Source: Candidatus Accumulibacter similis (GTDB lineage Bacteria; Pseudomonadota; Gammaproteobacteria; Burkholderiales; Rhodocyclaceae). From it: a DNA stretch of 64,000 bases. Of the stretch, positions 17,113-24,942 are shown piece after piece. The notes under the pieces were generated by a model that saw only the letters and a list, made by a program, of their open reading frames with translations, ran no database searches and was not told where the DNA came from. Position 1 is the stretch's first letter. Each line of letters starts with the position of its first letter. A program made the translations under genes and the position numbers. The stretch covers positions 2,972,415 to 3,036,414 of the forward strand of contig CP054595.1 in the NCBI GenBank assembly GCA_013347225.1, read 5' to 3'.

Positions 17113-17526
17113 TCAGCGGATCAGGATCTGGTTCGCTCCAACGACCACGCAGCCGTCCGGCGCATCGCGGGTGACGACCGCGTTGGCACCGATCGTGACG
17201 TTGTCGCCTATCCTGACCGGCCCGAGAATCCTGGCACCCGCACCGACATAGCAGCCCCGCCCGAGAGTCGGGGCCCCGTCCGGCTCGGTCAGGCTCTTGC
17301 CGCCGATGGTGACCTGCTGCATGACGGTGGTGTTCTCGCCGATGACCGCCTGACTGTGGATCATGATCCCGTACGGATGCGGAAACATGATGCCGTCGGG
17401 AAGATCGCAGTAAACGTCGCTGTTGAGGAAGACGCACACCAGCCGGTGCAATCGTGGGCGACTCCTCTTTCCCCTGGTGGCCCAGATGAGCAGTTTGGCC
17501 GCAGCCGGGTTTTCGACCTCCATCAT
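17113..17526 (-). CDS. Hexapeptide-repeat O-acetyltransferase (serine acetyltransferase-like)
   Basis: 137 aa with a left-handed beta-helix: IMIHSQAVIGENTTVMQQVT, IGGKSLTEPDGAPTLGRGCY, VGAGARILGPVRIGDNVTIG, ANAVVTRDAPDG. The catalytic-type histidines are in FPHPYGIMIH. It resembles the C-terminal half of serine acetyltransferases, as in EPS modifying enzymes that act on sugars. The start overlaps the upstream glycosyltransferase stop as ATGA (17523-17526). It is the last gene of the minus-strand run. 240 bp of non-coding sequence separates it from the convergent acyltransferase. Confidence 0.87.
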   Translation of the reverse strand: MMEVENPAAAKLLIWATRGKRSRPRLHRLVCVFLNSDVYCDLPDGIMFPHPYGIMIHSQAVIGENTTVMQQVTIGGKSLTEPDGAPTLGRGCYVGAGARILGPVRIGDNVTIGANAVVTRDAPDGCVVVGANQILIR

Positions 17527-18881
17527 TCATCTCCTCTGACTGTTCGTCCGCAGGCACCCGCTCCGCGAAGCTCGCGACGCGCCATGCCGGATAACTTGCC
17601 CAACGAAAGAGCCTGCTCCTGGGACACTGCTCGGCTCATCGCCACTGTTCGCCCAATGCGCGCCTCGACTGGCGCGTACACGGTTTCCACCCTGTCGTCC
17701 CACGAGGCCGCAAGCGCCCTGTCGCGTGCCCCTTCGCGCAAGCGGGCCAGCAACTCCGGGGACCTGGAGAAGTCGACCAGGGAGGCGGCAAGTTTCTCGA
17801 CCACACCTTGCTGATCGACACCCCGCGCCGCGATCGCCCGACCACAACTCCCATCCACCATCTCGGCGGGACCGCCAAGGTCCAGGCACAGCACCGGCAG
17901 ACCGCTGGCAAAGGCCTCGAGAACGACGTTGCCACTCGAGTCATGCAGGCTGGGAAAGAGGAGCAGGTCGTGCTCGCGATACCGTGCAAGAAGCTCCGCC
18001 TGCCTCAACTGCCCGCAGAAGGTGACCCGCGAGGCAATGCCGAGCGTCGCCGCCATCGTCTCCAGCTTCCCGAGAAGCGGCCCGCTGCCAACGATCGCAA
18101 AGTGGATGTCGACGCCGGCAGCCGCGGCTCTGGCCACTGCTGCGAGTGCCAGGTGAACCCCTTTCAGACCGATCAGCCGACCAGCGTAGAGGCAGCTGAG
18201 CTGGCCCGACACCGGCGGCCGCGAGCCTTTCGCGATGCGCTCGCGACCGATGCCGATCTCGAGCGAGACGGTCGCGCTGCCGCCAGCCCTGGCGACCCAG
18301 GCGGCCGTCTCGCGCGTCTTGGCAATGACCCAGGGCGACTCCCTGAGACAGCGGCGCAACGCCGGATTCCAGAGTGACGCGAGATTCACCGCGTAGCGCA
18401 GGAACTCGCTGACGCGCGACCACAGGTTCGGCATTCCGAGAACCAGCGGCCAGGGAGCCGTCTCACCGCCTCCGACAGGACCGAAAATAAACGGAATGCC
18501 CAGGCGATGGAGCAAGGTTGGCTGTCTCCAGACGCCGAAGGTCAGGTGATGTGCAACGTCAAAGCGTTGCCGCAGATGGGCGGCACGAGCGACCCCGACG
18601 ACGCCGCGTTGCCACAAGGCGTAGTACAGATGAACGCCGCGCCCCCCGCGTTTCCACCACGCCGCCCAGCGCGGCAGATCGTAGTAGAGAAAGTGAAGCC
18701 GCGAGAGGTAAGGCTCGCCAACGTGGCCAAGCGCTTCGCGGATCGCCGCGCGGTTGTTGCTCCGCGTCAGCACCCATACCTCGTGCCCGCGTCGGACGAG
18801 GGCGAGGGCCCAGTTCCAGCCGACTCCCGGCTCGGAACCCTTGGCAGGCTCACAGGCGTAAGCGGAAAGGAGGACCTTCAC
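17523..18881 (-). CDS. Glycosyltransferase family 4
   Basis: 452 aa. The N-terminal Rossmann domain begins VKVLLSAYACEPAKGSEPGV, a signature seen in EPS glycosyltransferases. FGPVGGGETAPWP follows. The C-terminal GT-B domain has LYAGRLIGLKGVHLALAAVA, FAIVGSGPLLGKLE and the nucleotide-sugar site LFPSLHDSSGNVVLEAFASG. The GTG at 18881, preceded by GAGGTACGCGGC, is preferred; the longer frame to 18950 shows no homology in its first 23 residues. It adds one sugar of the repeat unit on the cytoplasmic side. Donor unknown. Confidence 0.9.
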   Translation of the reverse strand: MKVLLSAYACEPAKGSEPGVGWNWALALVRRGHEVWVLTRSNNRAAIREALGHVGEPYLSRLHFLYYDLPRWAAWWKRGGRGVHLYYALWQRGVVGVARAAHLRQRFDVAHHLTFGVWRQPTLLHRLGIPFIFGPVGGGETAPWPLVLGMPNLWSRVSEFLRYAVNLASLWNPALRRCLRESPWVIAKTRETAAWVARAGGSATVSLEIGIGRERIAKGSRPPVSGQLSCLYAGRLIGLKGVHLALAAVARAAAAGVDIHFAIVGSGPLLGKLETMAATLGIASRVTFCGQLRQAELLARYREHDLLLFPSLHDSSGNVVLEAFASGLPVLCLDLGGPAEMVDGSCGRAIAARGVDQQGVVEKLAASLVDFSRSPELLARLREGARDRALAASWDDRVETVYAPVEARIGRTVAMSRAVSQEQALSLGKLSGMARRELRGAGACGRTVRGDE

Positions 18882-19030
18882 GCCGCGTACCTCATGCGCT
18901 TGCGCCCGACTGTACCGATCTGTGCTGCACCACCAGGTTCCCCTCCACACCGTCTGCGACCGTCATAGGAACATCTTAGGCCGGCTGCCGGCTGGCGACC
19001 GTGAGCAATTCCGCAGGCTGCAGCAGATCG

Positions 19031-19792
19031 TCAGCGGTGGCAGGCGAGTTGCCAGAATGCACGCACGAGGAAGACCGAATTGGTCACCAGATAACGCCGC
19101 CACAGTCGGCGCGGTTCCGAGAGCAGCCGATGCAGCCACTCGAGACCCGATCGCTGCATCCAGAGCGGTGCGCGCCTGGTCGTTCCGGCGTGGTAGTCGA
19201 AGGCGGCACCGACGCCGATCATCACGGCATTGATCTTGCCGCGGTGCGCGGCCATCCACCGCTCCTGCTTCGGGCAGCCGAGACTGACCCATACGGTACC
19301 GGCCCCGGCAGCATTGATCATGTCGACTATCGCCGAGTCTTCGGTCGCAGACAGCGTCCGGAACGGGGGCGAGAACGCGCCCGCAATGCGCAGTCCGGGA
19401 AAGGTGGCGAGCAGGCGCCCCTCCAGTGCATCGAGGGTTTGGTTGGTACCGCCGTAGAGGAAGATGGCTTCATCACGCTGTGCTGCCTGCTGGCAATACT
19501 TCCACATCAGGTCCGGCCCGTTGATGCGTGCCTGGCCGCGATGACCGGTCTGGCGCAACATCCACGCCACTGGCGCGCCATCGGGCGTCGCCATGTCGGC
19601 ACCACTGACGACCCGTTCGAAGTCCGGCGACTGGGTCGTCATGACCACCGAGTGAACGTTGGTTATGCAGACATAGCGGCTCTCCCTGGCGTCAGCCCAA
19701 GTCTGGATGCGATTGATCGCCTCATCCCAGTCGACGGCGTCGACCGTCGCCGCAAGGACCCGCCCGGTCCTGCGCGCAACTGCTGCTTTCAT
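19031..19792 (-). CDS. WecG/TagA/CpsF-family glycosyltransferase (GT26)
   Basis: 253 aa, normal length. Motifs of the family are ITNVHSVVMTTQSPDFERVV, ADMATPDGAPVAWMLR, INGPDLM, IFLYGGTNQTLDALEGRL, VWVSLGCPKQERWMAAHRG and VGAAFDYHAGTTRRAP. It transfers a sugar, often N-acetylmannosamine-type, to an undecaprenyl-linked intermediate, typically the second step of repeat-unit assembly. ATGA overlap (19789-19792) couples it to the preceding glycosyltransferase. A 149-bp gap separates it from the next gene downstream. Confidence 0.93.
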   Translation of the reverse strand: MKAAVARRTGRVLAATVDAVDWDEAINRIQTWADARESRYVCITNVHSVVMTTQSPDFERVVSGADMATPDGAPVAWMLRQTGHRGQARINGPDLMWKYCQQAAQRDEAIFLYGGTNQTLDALEGRLLATFPGLRIAGAFSPPFRTLSATEDSAIVDMINAAGAGTVWVSLGCPKQERWMAAHRGKINAVMIGVGAAFDYHAGTTRRAPLWMQRSGLEWLHRLLSEPRRLWRRYLVTNSVFLVRAFWQLACHR

Positions 19793-20949
19793 GTGACGTC
19801 CCCTTTCGCCTGCGCAATGGCTTCCTTGTAGATGGCCATCAACTGGTGGTAATTGCCGTCTGCAGTGAAGTGCGCTTCGTAATGCGAACGCGCGGCGCGA
19901 CCCATGCGCGCCATTTCTGCCGGGTGCGCATTCGCCCAGCGCAGCTTGCTGGCCAGGTCATCCGCATCGCGCGGTTCGAAAAGGAAGCCGGTCACTCCGT
20001 CGTCGATGAGTTCGGCCAGTGCTCCGATACGGCTCGCGATCACCGGCAATCCGCAGCCGAATGCTTCGACCAGAGTGCGCGGGAAATTCTCGTACCAGAT
20101 ACTGGGCAGGACGAGCGCGCTGGCAGCAACCATCCGTTCCCGAACCGCCGCCGACTGCAGGGCGCCGAGCCCGTCAATGTTGGCCACAGAAGTCAGCAGG
20201 CTCGCCTCCGGGCCGGAACCGGCGACCGCGATGCGTGCATCGGGAACTTTCGACGCGGCATCGACGAGGGTCCGGATCCCCTTCTCGGCCGACAGACGGC
20301 CGACGAAGAGGAACCCGCTGCGCTCGCCGGCTGGCGGCGGTGCGAAGTCAACGAAATTCGGTTTGACCAGAACCCGCTCGGCTGGCAAACCACCTTCGAC
20401 AAACTTCCGGCGGCAGAACTCGTTCAAGGCGATGTATCGTGCCACCTTGTTGCGCCACGTACCGAGCGCCCGGTGCGTCGTCAGCATTCCCGCCAGGACG
20501 GCACTCTGCCCCATGGACCCGCGATAACAGGCCCTGGTGACGCCGCGCCACGGCACATGCCCGAGACAGTCCTCACAGACGCTCTCATGGCGCAGGAACA
20601 TGGCCTGTGGGCAGAACAGGCGGAAGTTGTGCAACGTCTGCACCACCGGGATCCCGGCCCTTTCCGCCGCCCAATAGAGCGACGGGGAAATCAGCGGGAA
20701 CGTATTGTGGACGTGGATGACATCCGGGCGGGCGTGCGCCAGGATCCCGCCCATCTCGGAAATCGTCTGCTGCGACCAGATGGTCCCGGTCAGCAGGCGC
20801 AGGCGCGAGATGCCGGCAATGTCGCGGTTGTCCTTCTGATAAAGCTCGACCGCGTGCCCGTACGCACGCAGCAACTCGGTTTCCGCCTCGACCACGCTAT
20901 CTTCACCGCCTCGTTGCTGGTAGGCGTTGTGGACAATCAGTATGCGCAT
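19789..20949 (-). CDS. Glycosyltransferase family 4
   Basis: 386 aa. It starts with the family opening MRILIVHNAYQQRGGEDSVV and has VIHVHNTFPLISPSLYWAAE, a cysteine-rich CEDCLGHVPWRGVTRACYRG, FLFVGRLSAEKGIRTLVDAA, VAGSGPEASLL and SIWYENFPRTLVEAFGCGLP. The alternative ATG at 20985, one base after the preceding stop, adds 12 non-conserved residues; 20949 is chosen for homology. It is coupled by ATGA to wecG-like 19792. It builds the repeat unit in the cytoplasm. Confidence 0.9.
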   Translation of the reverse strand: MRILIVHNAYQQRGGEDSVVEAETELLRAYGHAVELYQKDNRDIAGISRLRLLTGTIWSQQTISEMGGILAHARPDVIHVHNTFPLISPSLYWAAERAGIPVVQTLHNFRLFCPQAMFLRHESVCEDCLGHVPWRGVTRACYRGSMGQSAVLAGMLTTHRALGTWRNKVARYIALNEFCRRKFVEGGLPAERVLVKPNFVDFAPPPAGERSGFLFVGRLSAEKGIRTLVDAASKVPDARIAVAGSGPEASLLTSVANIDGLGALQSAAVRERMVAASALVLPSIWYENFPRTLVEAFGCGLPVIASRIGALAELIDDGVTGFLFEPRDADDLASKLRWANAHPAEMARMGRAARSHYEAHFTADGNYHQLMAIYKEAIAQAKGDVT

Positions 20950-20986
20950 CTCGGAACCATGGTTGTCGGGTGAAGGGGAAGGCATG

Positions 20987-22252
20987 TCAGCGCGGCCTGA
21001 TCGATACCGTGGCGTCGCCGTTTGCGGCACGGCGCAGCGGCCAGCGGCCGTTGTCCCGGATGACTCCTGCCGCCCGCTCCGCCAGGGGCTCGTGCAGCAG
21101 ACGAAGCGTGCCCAGGCAGTCGGCGCAGTCCGCCACGACCTGGTCGCGGGCGTCGACCCCGCCGCTGGCCTCGACGTACATGCTCAAGGTGTCCAGAAGA
21201 TAGAGCCGGAACATCTGGGCGACTTGGGCGAGAGACGCATCGACCGCGGGCAGGACCGCCTGCAGGTGGGAGCGCCCAGCCTGCAGCAGGGCCATGAGGG
21301 GCCGCGGCCGCAGCCTGGATCGCCGCACCAGGACGCGCTGGATGCAGTGGAAGTGGAAGAAGTCGTGCAGCGGCGTCGCACTGTCCTGCGCGTACTCCCA
21401 GTCGAAGACGGTGATCGCCCCTGCGTCCCGGTTGATGTTCCAGGGTGCGAAGTCGCCATGGCCAATGCAGGTCGGAATCACCCGCCCGCGCAACTCCGAG
21501 TCGATCCGCTGCCAAGCCTCGAGCGGGCCTGCCAGTAGCGGCGAGGCAACGCTTTCGGAAAGGCGGAGAAAGCGACCATGCAGGCGCTGGCGCAACGGCG
21601 CCTCATCCCACAACCACTCGCTGCTGCTGGCCCGGCACAAGTGCTCGAGAAATCGGCGATGCCGGGGTCCCAGTTGAGCTGGCGATGGCAGCACGCTGGC
21701 AGCGGGCATCGTCAGGAAGCGTCGCCCGCTGGTGAGGCAACCGGCGCGTGCAAGTTCAGGGACGTAAGCCTTCAACTCGGCGATCTGCCCGAGGCGGGCC
21801 AGCCACGATGCTTCACCGGCCAGCAGTTCATCCGCCCCCGGACGGAACGCGACCTTGCTCACCCAGGCCCGGCCCGCCGGCGAGACGCTGAGTACGACGA
21901 CCTTCTGGAAGGGCCCGGGCGAGCCAAACTGGATCAGCACCGGCGATGCGCCGCTGTCTGCCGGTAGAACCTGCTGCAGCAGGTCGGCCTCTCCGCGAGC
22001 CATGAGGACCGCGCCATGCGGCCACGCCAGACCAAAGCGAGCGGCGTGCCAGGCGGTCCGCGCCAGCCATCGCCGCGCTCGAGAGCGCAGCAGATAAGCC
22101 AGCTCGGGCAAATGCTCCAGATCACCCCGGCAATAGAGCTGCCGGGCACTGACGGGCAACAGCGGCTGCCAGCCCATCCCATCCGGCGGGCCTGCAGGCT
22201 GCTGCTGGAGCGAGAGCGCGAGCCAGTCGCGCCATTCGCGTGCATCGCTCAT
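20987..22252 (-). CDS. APH-like phosphotransferase/kinase of the eps locus
   Basis: 421 aa. The C-terminal part has the aminoglycoside-phosphotransferase/choline-kinase catalytic signature: CIGHGDFAPWNINRDAGAIT, then VFDWEYAQDSATPLHDFFHF, with the catalytic Asp/Asn pair and the magnesium-binding DWE. The N-terminal half (VLIQFGSPGPFQKVVVLSVS, VSKVAFRPGADELLAGEASW) would be the nucleotide-binding lobe. It probably phosphorylates a small molecule or sugar used for the polymer, but the substrate is not known. It sits between two glycosyltransferases and overlaps GT2 by ATGA (22249-22252). Confidence 0.82.
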   Translation of the reverse strand: MSDAREWRDWLALSLQQQPAGPPDGMGWQPLLPVSARQLYCRGDLEHLPELAYLLRSRARRWLARTAWHAARFGLAWPHGAVLMARGEADLLQQVLPADSGASPVLIQFGSPGPFQKVVVLSVSPAGRAWVSKVAFRPGADELLAGEASWLARLGQIAELKAYVPELARAGCLTSGRRFLTMPAASVLPSPAQLGPRHRRFLEHLCRASSSEWLWDEAPLRQRLHGRFLRLSESVASPLLAGPLEAWQRIDSELRGRVIPTCIGHGDFAPWNINRDAGAITVFDWEYAQDSATPLHDFFHFHCIQRVLVRRSRLRPRPLMALLQAGRSHLQAVLPAVDASLAQVAQMFRLYLLDTLSMYVEASGGVDARDQVVADCADCLGTLRLLHEPLAERAAGVIRDNGRWPLRRAANGDATVSIRPR

Positions 22253-23079
22253 TCTGCTGCCGACGCCAGGTGGTAGGGTTTGAGCGCGGCGACGACGGAT
22301 TCATCGACGACCGCACCATAGCCGCCGGCGACGAGCTTCGCGCCGACCCGCAGTGCCGTTCCGGTCAGTCGGTTCAGCGGCTGCAGTCCCGGCCACGCGG
22401 CCAATCGGCAGCGGCTGCGAATCTCTTCGTCCTCCAGGCGTCCCTGCGGTCGCAGCGAACGCGTCTTCTGCTGCGGATAGAAGCGCATGCAGGAGAGGTA
22501 CTGCGGTATATGCGCGATCCGCGTATGGCGTGAGAATCGCTCCCAGAGATCACTGTCCATCGCCAGATTGAAGCGCGGATCGAGGCCGCCCACCTGCTCG
22601 TAGAGGCTCCGCCGCCAGAACATCGAAGGTTGTGGAATGAAGTTGTGATCGAAGAGGAAGGCGTGGCGGAAAAAGGCGCCCTCCTTCTTCGGCCGCAGGA
22701 AGTGGCCGTTCGCATCAATCCACAGCGAATCGCCGTACACCGCCTGCACGCCCGGATGGGTGGCAAAGAACGCTCCGACGCGGTGCAGGGCGCCGGGCAA
22801 CAACAGATCGTCCGAACACAACCAACCCTGCACTTCGCCGCGTGCGTGCGCGAATCCCTTGATCAGCGCGTCGGTCTGGCCGTGGTCGCGTTCGCTGACC
22901 CAGTGGGCGAGCGACTGCTGATGCCGCTCGATCACGGCTACGCTGCCATCGGTCGAACCACCGTCGATGACGATGTATTCGAGTCCGGGGTAACGCTGAT
23001 CGAGGACCGAGCGCAGTGTCGCGTCGAGGTACGCGCCCTGCTGATAGGAACAGGTGACGATCGAGATGGAAATAGTCAT
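22249..23079 (-). CDS. Glycosyltransferase family 2
   Basis: 276 aa with the GT-A fold: ISIVTCSYQQGAYLDATLRS, YIVIDGGSTDGSV, the metal-binding region GWLCSDDLLLPGALH and FNLAMDSDLWERFSRH. It transfers a sugar from a nucleotide donor. The start ATG overlaps the stop of the 56-residue open frame upstream (23076-23079, ATGA), and its stop overlaps the kinase gene. There is no membrane segment, so it acts as a soluble or peripheral enzyme. Confidence 0.92.
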   Translation of the reverse strand: MTISISIVTCSYQQGAYLDATLRSVLDQRYPGLEYIVIDGGSTDGSVAVIERHQQSLAHWVSERDHGQTDALIKGFAHARGEVQGWLCSDDLLLPGALHRVGAFFATHPGVQAVYGDSLWIDANGHFLRPKKEGAFFRHAFLFDHNFIPQPSMFWRRSLYEQVGGLDPRFNLAMDSDLWERFSRHTRIAHIPQYLSCMRFYPQQKTRSLRPQGRLEDEEIRSRCRLAAWPGLQPLNRLTGTALRVGAKLVAGGYGAVVDESVVAALKPYHLASAAE

Positions 23080-23246
23080 GGACTTGCGACCAGAAGAGTG
23101 ATCGGCCTGAACTGGACATCCAGCGCCGCAAAGGGTCCCCGACCGCCACCGTGACGGCCATCGGGTTCCGGAAACAGGATGCGCGCCGCCGCGCGCATGG
23201 TCTGGCTCACCCGGTTGGCGGCCAGCGAGCCGCTGACATCCATCAT
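23076..23246 (-). CDS. 56-aa open frame bridged by ATGA overlaps on both sides
   Basis: The frame starts MMDVSGSLAANRVSQTMRAA and ends ALDVQFRPITLLVASP. Its ATG overlaps the stop of the flippase gene (23243-23246, ATGA). Its TGA overlaps the ATG of the glycosyltransferase (23076-23079, ATGA). This double coupling matches the junction style of the whole operon and is unlikely by chance. It fills the only gap between the two neighbours. It resembles no family I know. It is basic, without a membrane segment, and could also be a leftover of a larger deleted gene. Confidence 0.55.
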   Translation of the reverse strand: MMDVSGSLAANRVSQTMRAAARILFPEPDGRHGGGRGPFAALDVQFRPITLLVASP

Positions 23247-24484
23247 GCGTTCATCCTCCGCAGTCGATGCAGGACGAACATTGCCTGCAGCGTCATCGCC
23301 GTCGCCAGGCTGAGCGATGTTCCCAGCGCTGCGCCCTGCATTGCATGGTTGCCGATCAGCCACAGACCGACGGTGAACGTCATCACGGTCGCCCCCAGAT
23401 TGCTGAACAGACCGGATCGCGAGTCGTGGAGTGCCAGCGCATAGGCCCCGAATACGGTTCCCATGAGCGAACACGCAGCGCCGATCGAAAGCGTGCCGAG
23501 AATGTCGGCGGCCGAGTCATAGCGACCGCCGTAGAGGAAATGCAGCACGGGCTCGGCGAACCAGCGAACCGCGACGACAAAGAGGCCGCCGGCGCATCCG
23601 GCAAGCAGGCTCGTGCGCAGGAGGTCACGGCGAAAGGCGGCGCTGCCATCCCGTTGCAGGATGGTCGCCGCATTGCCGGGTACACAGTTCGCCACGCTCT
23701 GGGTGATCAGGCCCAACAGGTTCAGCAGGTTGAGGCAGACCGAGAAACTGGCGACGGCCACGGGGCCAAGCGGGACGAGTAGGAACGGGTACAGCTGCCC
23801 GGCTCCCCAGATGGCGAGCACAGTCGCCAGCAGCCATTTGGACAGCGGCCACTGCTCCTCGATCACTTCCGTGACGGACAAATCGGCTGCCGGCTCCGGG
23901 TGCGTCCGCTCGATCCAGCGCAACGCCAGCAGGAAGGCAAGCAGCGACGATGCGGCCATGGCCAGGAATGCGCTCGCCGGGCTCAGGTAACCGAGAACCC
24001 CGAGTGGCAGCAGCACAACCAGTTGTCCGATATAGCTGATGATGTCATTCCAGAGCGCCAGTTCGTGGGCACCGGACGCATAGAAGAAGCGGCGCGCCGT
24101 TTCCTGCAGGAACATGCAGGCCAGGAAGATGATCGCCGAGGCGACCAGGCAGACATCGGCATCGAGAAAGAGGCCGCAGACGGCCACCAGCGAACCGGCC
24201 ACCGGAATCGCCACCCAGTGTGCCTCGAGAAGCGCGCGGGCGCGTGCCAGCTGCAGCCAAGGCCTGTCCCGATCCTGCAGCACCGCCATCGGCTGCGTGA
24301 ACACCGCTCGATGCAGGCCCGACAGGAAAAGGCACACCAGAAATGCCAGGCTGTAGTGGCCGAACGAGTCGCTGTCCAGCGTGCGTGCCAGGAACAACGC
24401 CGTCAGGAAATTGCAGCCGGAAACGACCACCTGGTCCGCCAGCGCCAGGAGCCCCGGTCGTATGGCCTCATTGGTCATCCTCAT
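23243..24484 (-). CDS. Wzx-type lipid-linked oligosaccharide flippase (1)
   Basis: 413 aa, about 12 predicted membrane segments, MATE/Wzx superfamily. It opens LLALADQVVVSGCNFLTALF then LARTLDSDSFGHYSLAFLVC. It would flip the undecaprenyl-linked repeat unit to the periplasmic face. A second, related flippase lies at 29646-30905 with a similar opening ([20 protein letters not shown]). It begins a sub-operon running to 17113, and the 458-bp region upstream contains the 17-bp eps element at 24850-24866. Confidence 0.88.
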   Translation of the reverse strand: MRMTNEAIRPGLLALADQVVVSGCNFLTALFLARTLDSDSFGHYSLAFLVCLFLSGLHRAVFTQPMAVLQDRDRPWLQLARARALLEAHWVAIPVAGSLVAVCGLFLDADVCLVASAIIFLACMFLQETARRFFYASGAHELALWNDIISYIGQLVVLLPLGVLGYLSPASAFLAMAASSLLAFLLALRWIERTHPEPAADLSVTEVIEEQWPLSKWLLATVLAIWGAGQLYPFLLVPLGPVAVASFSVCLNLLNLLGLITQSVANCVPGNAATILQRDGSAAFRRDLLRTSLLAGCAGGLFVVAVRWFAEPVLHFLYGGRYDSAADILGTLSIGAACSLMGTVFGAYALALHDSRSGLFSNLGATVMTFTVGLWLIGNHAMQGAALGTSLSLATAMTLQAMFVLHRLRRMNA

Positions 24485-24942
24485 GGCCAGTGCGGCAGCG
24501 TTCGTGGGCCAGGGCCACGCCCCTGCCTGCCGGTCGCGTCCGCCGTGCGGGTCCTGGGTGCAGTCCGTCTCCTGATCTCACCCGACTCATCGATGCACGG
24601 CGTGACCGCGTCAGAGACGTTGCGAGAGCGAGCAACGGTCCCCCCCTTGCCGCCTGAGTTCACCAAGGCGGTCCGCCGGGCTGCCGGCAACGGCGTCCGG
24701 CTGCGCCGGGAGCAGCAGGACAGGAAGCGCAGTATTGGTTGGGGCTTCAAGCTGACACCTGCGAGGAGAGGCCAGGGGCCGGTCATCGCGGGCCAAACCT
24801 GGCGGTCGTTTCAATCGAACGGATCATCCATCCTTTTTCTCTCCCGGCGCGTGTGCTAAGTCACAGGTCGCCGGCGTTTGCGGCAGCGGCTAGCGCCGTT
24901 GCCCGCCAAACGCGGTAGAGGAGTGCGGCGACTCGGCGGCGT
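24485..24942. other. Non-coding region upstream of flippase 1
   Basis: No credible gene was found on either strand. It contains the 17-bp eps element (24850-24866) about 365 bp before the flippase start, so a long leader or further sites are possible. No ops/JUMPstart (GGCGGTAG) is seen. Confidence 0.5.
24850..24866 (-). promoter_or_regulatory. 17-bp eps element, copy 1
   Basis: The minus strand reads CTGTGACTTAGCACACG. It matches 16 of 17 bases of the copy at 40573-40589 upstream of epsL, in the same orientation relative to the genes. It was found nowhere else by eye. It is probably a regulator site or promoter element of the two sub-operons. Confidence 0.6.

Noticed and set aside
16928-17557. 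A 209-codon minus frame overlapping the hexapeptide acetyltransferase
   Set aside because: It is another frame of the same DNA. The 137-aa frame has the hexapeptide repeats and an ATGA-coupled start.
24481-24786. A 101-codon minus frame upstream of flippase 1
   Set aside because: Low-complexity Arg/Pro-rich translation, no ribosome site and no family resemblance; I treat the region as non-coding.
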